From Deinococcus marmoris (GTDB taxonomy: Bacteria; Deinococcota; Deinococci; Deinococcales; Deinococcaceae), in contig NZ_MSTI01000043.1 of NCBI RefSeq assembly GCF_001949125.1, forward strand, positions 1 through 14,545: DNA of 14,545 bases. Reading direction: 5' to 3'. The position numbers and the translations under genes were made by a program. The notes under the pieces are model-generated. The model made no database searches and was not told the DNA's origin. It saw only the letters and a program-made list of their open reading frames with translations. Below, piece after piece: positions 5,531 to 11,964 of the stretch. Position 1 is the first letter of the stretch, and each line of letters begins with the position of its first letter.

Positions 5531-6613
5531 ATGTTTCTTGCCCTGCGCGAACTCCAGCACTACCGCTTCCGCTCCGTCCTGATCGGCGGCATCGTCGCCC
5601 TGATCGCCTTCATGGTCTTTATGCTCACCGGCCTGACCCGTGGGCTCGCCCAGGACAGCGCGGCCCTGATGATCAATACCCCCGCCAGCCACTTCGTCAC
5701 CACCCGTGACGCGGCGGGCGTCTTCAACCGCTCCTTCCTGAGTCCAGGGGAGGTCAAGGCCATCACCGCTGTGGGCGGCGACGCATCCACCCCACTGACC
5801 CAGAGCTTTGCCAGCTTCAGCGGCGGGACTGAGGCCACCCAGCTCAGCGGCGTGCTGCTGGGCGTGGACCCGTCCGGCTTTATGGCCCCCGAGATTACCA
5901 GTGGCCAGGGCCTCGCTGCGGGCGTGAGCGGCGCTGTGGTGGACCACTCACTTCAGGAAGACGGCGTGAAAGTGGGCGACACACTGACCCTCAAGCCTGG
6001 CGGCGAAACGCTCAAGGTGCTGGGCTTCACCGGGGCCGCCCGCCTGAACCACCAGCCGGTGGTGTTCGTGACGCTGGACCGCTGGCAGGCCCTCAACCCC
6101 CGCACGCGCGGCAGTGTGAGCGCCGTGGCCCTCAAGACCGACGCCGCCGTGACCAGCCAGATCAGCGCACTGGGCGGCCTGAGTGTCCTGACCCGCGCCG
6201 AGGCGCTGCAAGTGCTGCCCGGCTACAAGGAAGAACAGGGCAGCCTGACGATGATTCAGGTGTTCCTGGTGGTGGTGGCCGCTTTCGTGATGGCCGTGTT
6301 CTTCTACGTCTTGACCCTCCAGAAGACCCCGCAGTTCGGGCTGCTCAAGGCCATCGGGGCCAGCACCCGCACCCTGGCGGGCAGTCTGGTGGCGCAGATG
6401 CTGTTCCTGACCGTCCTGGCCGTGGCCATCGCTGCGCTGGTCACCCTGGGCATCGTGACCCTGCTGCCCGCCGGCATTCCGTTCGCGCTGACGCTGCCCA
6501 CGCTGCTCTCCGCTTCGGCGCTGCTGATCGTGGTGGCCGCCCTGAGCAGCCTGCTGAGCCTGCGAACTGTGGCCAAAGTTGATCCACTGATCGCCATCGG
6601 CACCGTGACCTGA
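5531..6613 (+). CDS. ABC transporter permease, FtsX/MacB-type
   Basis: Protein of 360 residues with the layout of FtsX-superfamily permeases. TM1 is at about 15-35. A large extracytoplasmic domain follows at about 36-240. TM2 (241-262), TM3 (287-312) and TM4 (325-345) come at the C-terminus. The segment LQKTPQFGLLKAIGASTRTL after TM2 is the cytosolic coupling helix typical of the family (usually K..E/Q.G.L.A.G). LRTVAKVDPLIAIG near the end matches the family's conserved terminal motif. Such permeases do not transport like channels; they couple ATP hydrolysis to extraction or export of peptides, lipids or antibiotics, or to signalling. AAAGGA lies 7 bases before the ATG. The ATPase follows 85 bases later. 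Its length is near that of DevC-like permeases. The substrate is unknown. Confidence 0.88.
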   Translation: MFLALRELQHYRFRSVLIGGIVALIAFMVFMLTGLTRGLAQDSAALMINTPASHFVTTRDAAGVFNRSFLSPGEVKAITAVGGDASTPLTQSFASFSGGTEATQLSGVLLGVDPSGFMAPEITSGQGLAAGVSGAVVDHSLQEDGVKVGDTLTLKPGGETLKVLGFTGAARLNHQPVVFVTLDRWQALNPRTRGSVSAVALKTDAAVTSQISALGGLSVLTRAEALQVLPGYKEEQGSLTMIQVFLVVVAAFVMAVFFYVLTLQKTPQFGLLKAIGASTRTLAGSLVAQMLFLTVLAVAIAALVTLGIVTLLPAGIPFALTLPTLLSASALLIVVAALSSLLSLRTVAKVDPLIAIGTVT

Positions 6614-6618
6614 CGTGT

Positions 6619-6639
6619 GAAGGGGCCACAGGCCCCTTC
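6619..6639 (+). repeat. Perfect intercistronic hairpin after the permease gene
   Basis: GAAGGGGCC (6619-6627) and GGCCCCTTC (6631-6639) pair perfectly with a 3-base loop, 5 bases after the permease stop. There is no T-run, so it is more likely an mRNA-stabilising or attenuating structure than a full terminator; the ATPase gene must still be transcribed. Confidence 0.5.
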
Positions 6640-6698
6640 CAGACCTGTTCACAAGCCACTGACGCTCTGTCCCCCTCACCCCCATCCAGGAGTACGCC

Positions 6699-7433
6699 AT
6701 GACCCTCACCGCCCACCGCCCGCAGACCGCCCCCGCCTCTCCGTCCAGTTCCGCCCTGCTCACCCCCACCCTCGTCCTTCAAGACGTCAGCAAGACCTAC
6801 GGGGACGGCGACGGCACCATCACCGCCCTGCATCCAGCCACGCTGGTGGTTCAGCCCGGCGAACTGGTGGCCGTCAACGGCCCCTCGGGCAGTGGTAAAA
6901 GCACGTTTCTGTCCATCGCCGGGGCGCTGCTGCGGCCCACGACCGGTCAGGTCAGAATCGCCGGGCAGGATTTGACGGCCCTGTCCGACGCGGGGCTGCC
7001 CGCCTTCCGGCTAAAAAACCTGGGCTTCGTCCTTCAGAGCAGCAACCTGATTCCGTACCTGAACGTGCGCGAGCAGCTCACCCTGGTGCCGCACCTGGCT
7101 GGTGAGGATGGCCGGGACGCCCGCCAGCAGGCTGAAGAATTGCTCCAGTTGCTGGGCCTGTCCGAACGCGCCCGGCATTTCCCGGACGCCCTGTCCGGTG
7201 GGCAGCGCCAGCGCGTCGCCATCGCCCGCGCGCTGATGAACGATCCGCAACTGATCCTGGCCGACGAACCCACCGCCAGCCTGGACAGCGTGCGGGGCCG
7301 CGAAGTGGTGGAGCTGCTGGCCCAGCAGGTGCACGCCCACGGCAAGGCCGCCGTGATGGTCACCCACGACGAGCGCGTGCTGGACCTGTGTGACCGCGTC
7401 GTGAGCATCGTGGACGGCCAGCTCCGGGAGTAG
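6699..7433 (+). CDS. ABC transporter ATP-binding protein, LolD/MacB-type
   Basis: Protein of 244 residues that would power the adjacent permease. All ABC motifs are present: Walker A GPSGSGKST (61-69), Q-loop VLQSSN (Q113), signature LSGGQRQRVAIARAL (165-179), Walker B LILADEP (E190), D-loop SLD and H-loop VTHDE (H223). The order and the SSNLIPYLNVREQL segment after the Q-loop are typical of the MacB/LolD/DevA branch that pairs with FtsX-type permeases. The N-terminus has about 20 extra Pro/Ser/Ala-rich residues. AGGAG lies 7 bases before the ATG. It is a single ABC half, so a dimer with a permease dimer is expected. Confidence 0.92.
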   Translation: MTLTAHRPQTAPASPSSSALLTPTLVLQDVSKTYGDGDGTITALHPATLVVQPGELVAVNGPSGSGKSTFLSIAGALLRPTTGQVRIAGQDLTALSDAGLPAFRLKNLGFVLQSSNLIPYLNVREQLTLVPHLAGEDGRDARQQAEELLQLLGLSERARHFPDALSGGQRQRVAIARALMNDPQLILADEPTASLDSVRGREVVELLAQQVHAHGKAAVMVTHDERVLDLCDRVVSIVDGQLRE

Positions 7434-7515
7434 GACCGCCTGCCCATTTCCTGACCGAAGCCCTTCTTCTCTATCCACCCATTCCCATCAGCCTGACCGC
7501 TCAAGGAGTTCTGCC

Positions 7516-7893
7516 ATGACCAACCCCATTCCTCTTCTTCGCTGGATCATTCGCATTGGCGGCATCGTGGCCCTCGGCATGGGTCTGGCCTTCTGGGGCG
7601 GCAGCGGCTACGCCCTGCTCAGCGCCCACCAGGGCCTGGGCTATCTGGTTTCGATTGCGCTGCTGCTGATGACCATTCTCGGCTTCAGTCGGGGCGTCGC
7701 GCCGGGGCTGCTGGTGCTGGCCATCGTCTGGAGCATTGTCGTTCCAGCCATCGGGGCCATGCAGCTCCGCCTCCTGCCAGGTGACCTGCACTGGATCATT
7801 CAGGTCTGCCACCTGCTGCTCGGCGTCGGGGCCATCGCGTTCTCCGAGATCATCGCGGGCCGCGCGCTGAAAGGCCTCCCCCGCCCGGCCTGA
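7516..7893 (+). CDS. Small four-helix membrane protein of unknown function
   Basis: Protein of 125 residues, mostly hydrophobic. Predicted membrane helices lie at about 11-27, 40-57, 61-79 and 95-114, with short polar turns. No signal peptide, catalytic motif or known domain is recognised. AAGGAG precedes the ATG by 7 bases. The next gene starts 11 bases after its stop and its ribosome site overlaps the stop (TGAGGAG), so the two are probably translationally coupled. Its position between the ABC transporter and the two-component system suggests a membrane accessory or sensor partner. The sequence alone does not say which. Confidence 0.75.
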   Translation: MTNPIPLLRWIIRIGGIVALGMGLAFWGGSGYALLSAHQGLGYLVSIALLLMTILGFSRGVAPGLLVLAIVWSIVVPAIGAMQLRLLPGDLHWIIQVCHLLLGVGAIAFSEIIAGRALKGLPRPA

Positions 7894-7904
7894 GGAGAAA
7901 AAGC

Positions 7905-8501
7905 ATGGCTCCTGATCAACCTGAATTTCCCCAGTCCGCCCCGCAGAGAGACACCCTGGCCTGGAAGCTGCATGCCCTGCAACTGCGGGGGCTGGGCTGG
8001 GCGGCGCAGCACGGCATCACCCTGCTGCGCCTGGCGCTGGGCGTGGTCTTCGTGTGGTTCGGCGCGCAGAAGTTCTTTCCCGGCGTCAGCGTGGCGCAGG
8101 ACCTCGCCACCCACACCATCTCGGCCCTGACCTTCGGCACCGTTGGGGCGCAGGTCAGCCTGCCCGTCCTAGCCGCGTGGGAATGCCTGATCGGACTGGG
8201 GCTGCTCTCCGGGCGTTTTCTGCCCGCCACCCTGCTGCTGCTCCTGGCACAGATGGCCGGAACGTTCATGCCCCTGGTCCTGTTCCCTGCCGAGACCTTC
8301 AAGATCGTGCCGTGGGTGCCCACTCTGGAAGGCCAGTACATCATCAAGAATCTGGTGCTGGTGGCGGCGGCCCTGGTGGTGGGCGCGACGGCGCGCGGCG
8401 GCAAGCTGATCTACGATGCCCAGGCCGCTGAAACCGCCGAACACACCCAACTGGTGCACGAACGCTTCCGGCAGCGCTTTCATCAGGAACCCGGGGAATA
8501 A
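7905..8501 (+). CDS. DoxX/DUF417-like membrane protein
   Basis: Protein of 198 residues. A soluble stretch of about 35 residues is followed by four hydrophobic segments, roughly 36-56, 84-102, 105-125 and 146-162. The segment TLLRLALGVVFVWFGAQKFFPG is the N-terminal signature of the DoxX/DUF417 (YkgB-like) superfamily, and WECLIGLGLLSGRFLPATLLLLLAQM fits its second hairpin. Members are poorly understood; some act in oxidative or hypochlorite stress or in thiosulfate:quinone oxidation. The charged C-terminus (HERFRQRFHQEPGE) is probably cytosolic. Its ribosome site GAGGAG overlaps the stop of the preceding gene. Superfamily membership is fairly sure; function is unknown. Confidence 0.78.
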   Translation: MAPDQPEFPQSAPQRDTLAWKLHALQLRGLGWAAQHGITLLRLALGVVFVWFGAQKFFPGVSVAQDLATHTISALTFGTVGAQVSLPVLAAWECLIGLGLLSGRFLPATLLLLLAQMAGTFMPLVLFPAETFKIVPWVPTLEGQYIIKNLVLVAAALVVGATARGGKLIYDAQAAETAEHTQLVHERFRQRFHQEPGE

Positions 8502-8573
8502 AATCCTCTTCCGCCCACCCGACTTGACCCATCAAATGGGCACCTCACGACATCCCAAGGAGGCACGGCGCAC

Positions 8574-9266
8574 ATGACCACCATTCTGATCGTGGAAGAC
8601 GAGGTCCGGCTGGGCGACATCCTGGAGGAGTACCTGCGCCGCGAGGGCTACGCCACCGAGCGCGCCATGACTGGCCCGCGCGCGCTGGAGCTGTGGCGCG
8701 CGGCCCGGCCTGACCTGATGCTGCTGGACCTGATGCTGCCCGGCATGGACGGCCTGGAGGTGGCCCGCCGCGTCCGTGCCGAGTCCACGCTGCCGATCAT
8801 CATGATGACGGCACGCGACGAGGAGGTGGACCGGCTGGTGGGCCTGGGCATCGGCGCGGACGACTACGTGGTCAAGCCGTACAGCCCACGCGAGGTGGTG
8901 GCCCGCGTCAAAGCCGTGCTGCGCCGCGCCGGGGGCGAGGCCGGTGCAGGCGGAGGGTTCGGCCTGCCGACGCTGCACCACGCCGGGCCGCTGAGCGTGG
9001 ACACCGCCACCTTCGAGGTCCGCGTGAACGGTGAGGCGCTGGACGTGACGGTGGCCGAGGTCCGCCTGCTCTCGGCCCTGGCCCGCACGCCGGGCGTGGT
9101 GAGGACGCGGGCCGAACTGCTGTCCGCGCTGGGCGCGCTGGAACGCGGCACCGACGAGCGCGCGGTGGACGCCCACGTCAAGAACCTGCGCCGCAAGCTC
9201 GGCGTTCACGCCGAGTTGCTCGACACCGTGCGCGGCGCGGGCTACCGCCTGCGCCTGGAAGGATGA
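8574..9266 (+). CDS. OmpR/PhoB-family response regulator
   Basis: Protein of 230 residues. The receiver domain (1-115) has the acidic pocket E8/D9, phosphoacceptor D52 in LMLLDLMLPGMDG, T79 and K101 (KPYSPREVV). The winged-helix effector domain (about 135-228) ends in the typical RAVDAHVKNLRRKLG recognition segment and VRGAGYRL. It is a transcription factor that should dimerise on tandem direct repeats when phosphorylated by the kinase encoded next. CAAGGAGG precedes the ATG by 10 bases. Its stop overlaps the kinase start (ATGA). The TTCAC repeats upstream of the operon are a candidate target. Confidence 0.95.
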   Translation: MTTILIVEDEVRLGDILEEYLRREGYATERAMTGPRALELWRAARPDLMLLDLMLPGMDGLEVARRVRAESTLPIIMMTARDEEVDRLVGLGIGADDYVVKPYSPREVVARVKAVLRRAGGEAGAGGGFGLPTLHHAGPLSVDTATFEVRVNGEALDVTVAEVRLLSALARTPGVVRTRAELLSALGALERGTDERAVDAHVKNLRRKLGVHAELLDTVRGAGYRLRLEG

Positions 9267-10510
9267 AGGTGGAGCCGGGTTCCGTCCGGCCTGACCTTGA
9301 GAAACGGTTGGGGGGCCGCCCGACACGGCGCGGATCAGGTGGGCGCGGGCCGGGCAAAAAGCGCGAGCGTCGCGGCGGCCTGCGCGGCCGCCTGACCCGC
9401 ATGTTCGCCCTGGTGGCGGTGCTGGCGGTGGCGGTCACCACCTCGGGCACGGTCAATTCGGCGTTCCGGGTGATCGACAGGCTCAATCCGGAACTGGGCC
9501 TCGGTTCCCTGTGGGACGGGGGCAGGCATGCGGACCCTTCCGTGCCGCCCACAGCGCAGCAACTCGTGGCGCGAGACGCCCGGCGTCGGATCATCGGCAG
9601 CGCGGTGCGTTCGGCGGTGTTCAGCGCGCTGGTGGCCGTGATCGTGGCCGGGCTGGTCACGCGCCAGCTCACGCGCCCGCTGTCCCGGCTGGTAGAAGGG
9701 ACGGGCCGCCTGCAAGCCGGGGCACGCGACGTGCAGTTGCCGCTGCCCCGCCGCCATGACGAGGTGCGTGACCTGACCGGCGCATTCAACGAACTCAACA
9801 CGGCCCTGGCCCACCAGGAAGCGTGGCGCCGCGGGCTGATGGCCGACATCGCCCACGATTTAAGGACGCCGCTGGCCGTGCTGCGTTCCGAGATCGAGGC
9901 CATGCAGGACGGCGTGCAGCCCACCGACGCGGCGGCGCTGGGGCGCCTGCACGGCGAGGTGCTGCTGCTGGCCCGCCTGGTCACGGACCTGCGGCTGTTG
10001 TCGCTGGCCGAGAGCGGCGCGATCACACTGACTCCCACACCCCTGGATGGGAGAGAAGTCCTGAATGCCCTGGCTGACGCCTATACCCTGCGAGTGGCAG
10101 AGGCGGGAGTCACCTTGACGGTGAGTGCCTCCGCCCCCGTGCCCCTCACCGCTGACCCGGACCGGCTGAGGCAAACCCTCCAGAACATTCTGGACAATGC
10201 CCTGCGCTACGCCGCCCCCGCTGCGGTGGACCTGTCCGCCCACTGGGACGGAACGGGGGCGGTCCTGACCATCCGCGATCACGGGCCTGGGTTTCAGCCT
10301 GACGACCTGTCGCGCGCTTTCGAGCGCTTCTACCGCGCCGACGCCAGCCGCAGCCGTGACCCTGGCGGACGGGCCAGCAGCGGCCTGGGGCTGGCGATTG
10401 TCCGCGCGTTGACCGAGGCGCAGGGCGGCACCATCACGGCGCGCAACCACCCGTCAGGCGGGGCGGAGTTCACACTCCGCTTTCCAGCCGTGAGAGAAGA
10501 GCTGGCCTAG
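9263..10510 (+). CDS. HAMP-containing sensor histidine kinase
   Basis: Protein of 415 residues and partner of the preceding regulator. It has an unusually basic N-terminal cytosolic stretch of about 45 residues (GKKRERRGGLRGR). TM1 lies at about 47-68, a short extracytoplasmic loop at about 69-108 and TM2 at about 110-131. HAMP follows (about 132-188), then HisKA with phosphoacceptor H198 in IAHDLRTPL. The ATPase domain has its N-box around N312 (QNILDNALRYA), G1 in RDHGPGF (338-344), an F-box in FERFYRAD and G2 in GLGLAIV (374-380). The roughly 40-residue loop is small, like the intramembrane-sensing kinases that work with ABC transporters, so sensing through the transporter is possible. It starts inside the regulator's stop codon. 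The gene ends in a hairpin shared with the convergent MliC-like gene. Confidence 0.94.
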   Translation: MKVEPGSVRPDLEKRLGGRPTRRGSGGRGPGKKRERRGGLRGRLTRMFALVAVLAVAVTTSGTVNSAFRVIDRLNPELGLGSLWDGGRHADPSVPPTAQQLVARDARRRIIGSAVRSAVFSALVAVIVAGLVTRQLTRPLSRLVEGTGRLQAGARDVQLPLPRRHDEVRDLTGAFNELNTALAHQEAWRRGLMADIAHDLRTPLAVLRSEIEAMQDGVQPTDAAALGRLHGEVLLLARLVTDLRLLSLAESGAITLTPTPLDGREVLNALADAYTLRVAEAGVTLTVSASAPVPLTADPDRLRQTLQNILDNALRYAAPAAVDLSAHWDGTGAVLTIRDHGPGFQPDDLSRAFERFYRADASRSRDPGGRASSGLGLAIVRALTEAQGGTITARNHPSGGAEFTLRFPAVREELA

Positions 10511-10520
10511 AACGGCCAGC
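10501..10520. terminator. Bidirectional hairpin between convergent kinase and MliC-like genes
   Basis: GCTGGCC (10501-10507) and GGCCAGC (10514-10520) pair perfectly around a 6-base loop that contains the kinase stop codon. Only 14 bases separate the two convergent stops. It lacks a T-run in either direction, so termination may be weak or factor-assisted. Confidence 0.5.
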
Positions 10521-10524
10521 ACGC

Positions 10525-10926
10525 TCAGTCCGTTTTGCAGCCCGTGAGCAGCGCCTGCGTCTTTGTCGTGTCGCCGTTCACGAAGGTGCTGAGCGTCGCC
10601 TCGCCCTGATGTTCCCACCATTCCAGACCGCCGCGCGCGTCTGCTGGGCCGTTCAGGCCTGCGTAACGCGCGCCGCTGGCACTGATCGCCTCAGTCAGGC
10701 CGTAGTCCGCGCCATTCCACTTCAGGACGGCGAACGTGGGACCGTTGCTGCCGCGATGGATATACGTCACGCTAATTTTCTTGCCCAGATCGCAGGTGTA
10801 GGAGAAACTCCGCTCAGTGGCCACGGGGGGGACACCGGCTCCACCCGCGCTGGCCGTCACCAGAAAGATTCCGGCGAGGGTGGCGGTCAGCGCGAGGAGG
10901 ACAGCGGGACGGAGATGAATCTTCAC
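10525..10926 (-). CDS. Exported MliC-like (C-type lysozyme inhibitor domain) protein
   Basis: Protein of 133 residues from the GTG at 10926. A signal peptide is visible: KIHLRPAVLLALTATLAGIFLVTASA with cleavage likely after ASA near residue 27. It lacks a lipobox cysteine, so it should be secreted or periplasmic rather than a lipoprotein. The mature part fits the MliC fold: C45 in YTCDLGKKISVTY, the core AVLKWNGADYGLTEAISASGARYA, then LEWWEHQGEATLSTF, and C130 in LLTGC, which would form the usual disulfide with C45. Known MliC proteins bind and block C-type lysozyme. The longer open frame (to 11052) gives an N-terminus without signal-peptide character, so the GTG was chosen; its ribosome site is weak. 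It may belong with the envelope-stress operon in theme, but it is on the opposite strand. Confidence 0.78.
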   Translation of the reverse strand: MKIHLRPAVLLALTATLAGIFLVTASAGGAGVPPVATERSFSYTCDLGKKISVTYIHRGSNGPTFAVLKWNGADYGLTEAISASGARYAGLNGPADARGGLEWWEHQGEATLSTFVNGDTTKTQALLTGCKTD

Positions 10927-10951
10927 GCCCCCAGTGTGGGCCGCCCATCTG

Positions 10952-10982
10952 TTGACATCCTGATTGGACCAATCTGGATAAT
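10952..10982 (+). promoter_or_regulatory. MerR-type promoter with centred operator dyad
   Basis: A perfect -35 box TTGACA (10952-10957) and GATAAT (10977-10982, 5 of 6 to TATAAT) are separated by 19 bases, too long for ordinary sigma-70 recognition. The spacer holds GATTGG-A-CCAATC (10962-10974). Extending outward, 10 of 11 base pairs match over 10957-10979, centred within one base of the spacer midpoint. Long spacer plus centred dyad is the arrangement that MerR-family activators remodel. No MerR gene is visible in the window. Confidence 0.6.
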
Positions 10983-11203
10983 CCCCATTCTGGACGGTAA
11001 AAAGGAGCTGTACATTTCGCGGTACTACCATATGGGCAACGCTGATCAACACTGGCCCAGTCTCTCACTCGCAGCCCTTTGTCAGGTTGGGATAGACCTG
11101 CTTATGGTGGAAGAGGGAGAAGACCCGTCAATCAAGTCAGCGCAACGCCTTCGTGGTCAGGCCAATTACCAGAAGTCAGACCTGACACACTGCAAGCACA
11201 CAT

Positions 11204-11238
11204 TTGAAAATTGCTCAAAGCATCTGTATGCTATACAT
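11204..11238 (+). promoter_or_regulatory. Leaderless-type promoter of the RHH gene
   Basis: TTGAAA (11204-11209), a 17-base spacer and TATGCT (11227-11232, TANNNT) end 6 bases before the ATG at 11239. This places the likely transcription start at the A of the ATG, and there is no Shine-Dalgarno sequence. This pattern is common in Deinococcus. Confidence 0.5.
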
Positions 11239-11529
11239 ATGGGAAAGACGATAAAATCTAGACTCAATCTGACCATTGACCCCGACATCTACCGGGACTC
11301 ACGGCGGGTTTTTACCGCGATGGACATGAATATGAGCGCCTTCATGGAACTCAGTCTGTCCAAGTTCTTGGAAACAGTACGCCCGCTGATGCCCCTCCTT
11401 GAGGAGGTGGAGCGAGGCGAACGGGAACCGAGCGACGTGAAGGCTGCCATGCGAATCTGGCTGGCCCACAGCGTGGGGCAGGAACTCTCTGAACGCCATC
11501 AGGTGGTTGAGAGCGAGCAACCGTCTTAA
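11239..11529 (+). CDS. Ribbon-helix-helix DNA-binding protein
   Basis: Protein of 96 residues. Residues 6-14 (KSRLNLTID) form the DNA-contacting ribbon. Helices follow at about 15-27 (PDIYRDSRRVFTA) and 32-47 (MSAFMELSLSKFLETV), the MetJ/Arc/CopG pattern with the usual S-x-F-x-E turn. The C-terminal half is a charged helix. Such proteins act as dimeric repressors: antitoxins, plasmid copy control or mobilisation regulators. No toxin gene lies beside it, since the downstream 435 bases hold no convincing gene, so an antitoxin role is unsupported here. The start is chosen because the ribbon begins there and a leaderless-type promoter abuts it. The frame is open upstream to an ATG at 11032 with a distant ribosome-like site. 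Operator unknown; the dyad 265 bases upstream is MerR-like, not typical for RHH. Confidence 0.72.
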   Translation: MGKTIKSRLNLTIDPDIYRDSRRVFTAMDMNMSAFMELSLSKFLETVRPLMPLLEEVERGEREPSDVKAAMRIWLAHSVGQELSERHQVVESEQPS

Positions 11530-11964
11530 GCCTCACTGCCTCTCTTTTCTCAATTGCTTGAGAGCCTTGACCTCTGCCTGTTGAGACCCTAGAGCTAACT
11601 TCGGTTGTCCCTGGGGCAGGCCTTCTGGGTAAGGCCATTTACCGCAAAGGCGGTGGACTGAGCCAGCCGACAGATTTTCTGTCCGCTCCACCGTCCATCA
11701 CCCTGAGCGGGTATACCTCAGCCTGCACCTTGTTGTTCTGGGCTGTCCCGTCGTCTATTGCGCCATTGGCGCGTAACAGACAGGCAGGCACTGTTTCTGC
11801 TGACTGGACGGCCCCCACGCTGGCCGCAGCAGAGAAAGAGCCCGGAGGGAGCGGCGTACTTCCCTTCAGGGTGAGGCGTCATCCCTCGCAGCACGCTGAC
11901 CTGCGGGGGCTACTCATGCCATGCGCCGTCATGAAAGTGTCCCACCAGATGTGCTGGACTGAGG
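11530..11964. other. Gene-free region with several hairpins upstream of the GGDEF gene
   Basis: This 435-base stretch holds no open frame that I trust. After the RHH stop there is TCTCAA-TTGC-TTGAGA (11548-11563). A cluster of hairpins lies at 11619-11693 (listed separately). There is an 8-base palindrome GGTATACC (11710-11717) and GCGCC-ATT-GGCGC (11760-11772). No clear promoter for the GGDEF gene was found. No RNA family could be assigned by eye. Confidence 0.45.
11619..11693. ncRNA. Possible structured leader RNA, cluster of perfect hairpins
   Basis: Three perfect stems occur within 65 bases: GGCCTT/AAGGCC with a 6-base loop (11619-11636), ACCGC/GCGGT with loop AAAG (11641-11654), and GACAGA/TCTGTC with loop TTT (11669-11683). 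CGGTGGA (11651-11657) can also pair with TCCACCG (11687-11693), enclosing the third stem and competing with the second. Mutually exclusive stems are a hallmark of regulatory leaders. It lies about 270 bases before a diguanylate cyclase gene, but the c-di-GMP riboswitch core is not recognisable. Confidence 0.3.

Larger units (their letters stand above)
10927..11238. other. AT-richer intergenic region between MliC-like and RHH genes
   Basis: This 312-base gap is clearly less GC-rich than its neighbours. It holds a MerR-type promoter facing right (10952-10982) and, at the far end, a leaderless-type promoter for the RHH gene (11204-11232). Between them AAAGGAG (11001-11007) resembles a ribosome site. 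The frame of the RHH gene is open through the whole gap, with an ATG at 11032, so an N-terminally longer product cannot be excluded. That stretch has no family resemblance and no codon-usage signal that I can see. Confidence 0.5.

Noticed and set aside
5948..6769. 273-codon minus-strand frame opposite the permease, and similar long antisense frames at 8532-9326, 9178-10038 and 11995-13014
   Set aside because: Gln/Gly/His-rich shadow translations of GC-rich genes with clear motifs on the other strand.
8524..8573. Internal promoter before the response regulator (TTGACC at 8524)
   Set aside because: No acceptable -10 box at 16-18 bases; only a short CCCAT-CAA-ATGGG dyad is present.
11641..11654. 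Possible c-di-GMP (GEMM) riboswitch because of CGCAAAG near a GGDEF gene
   Set aside because: The flanking stems and other conserved positions of that riboswitch are not present; only a short match.
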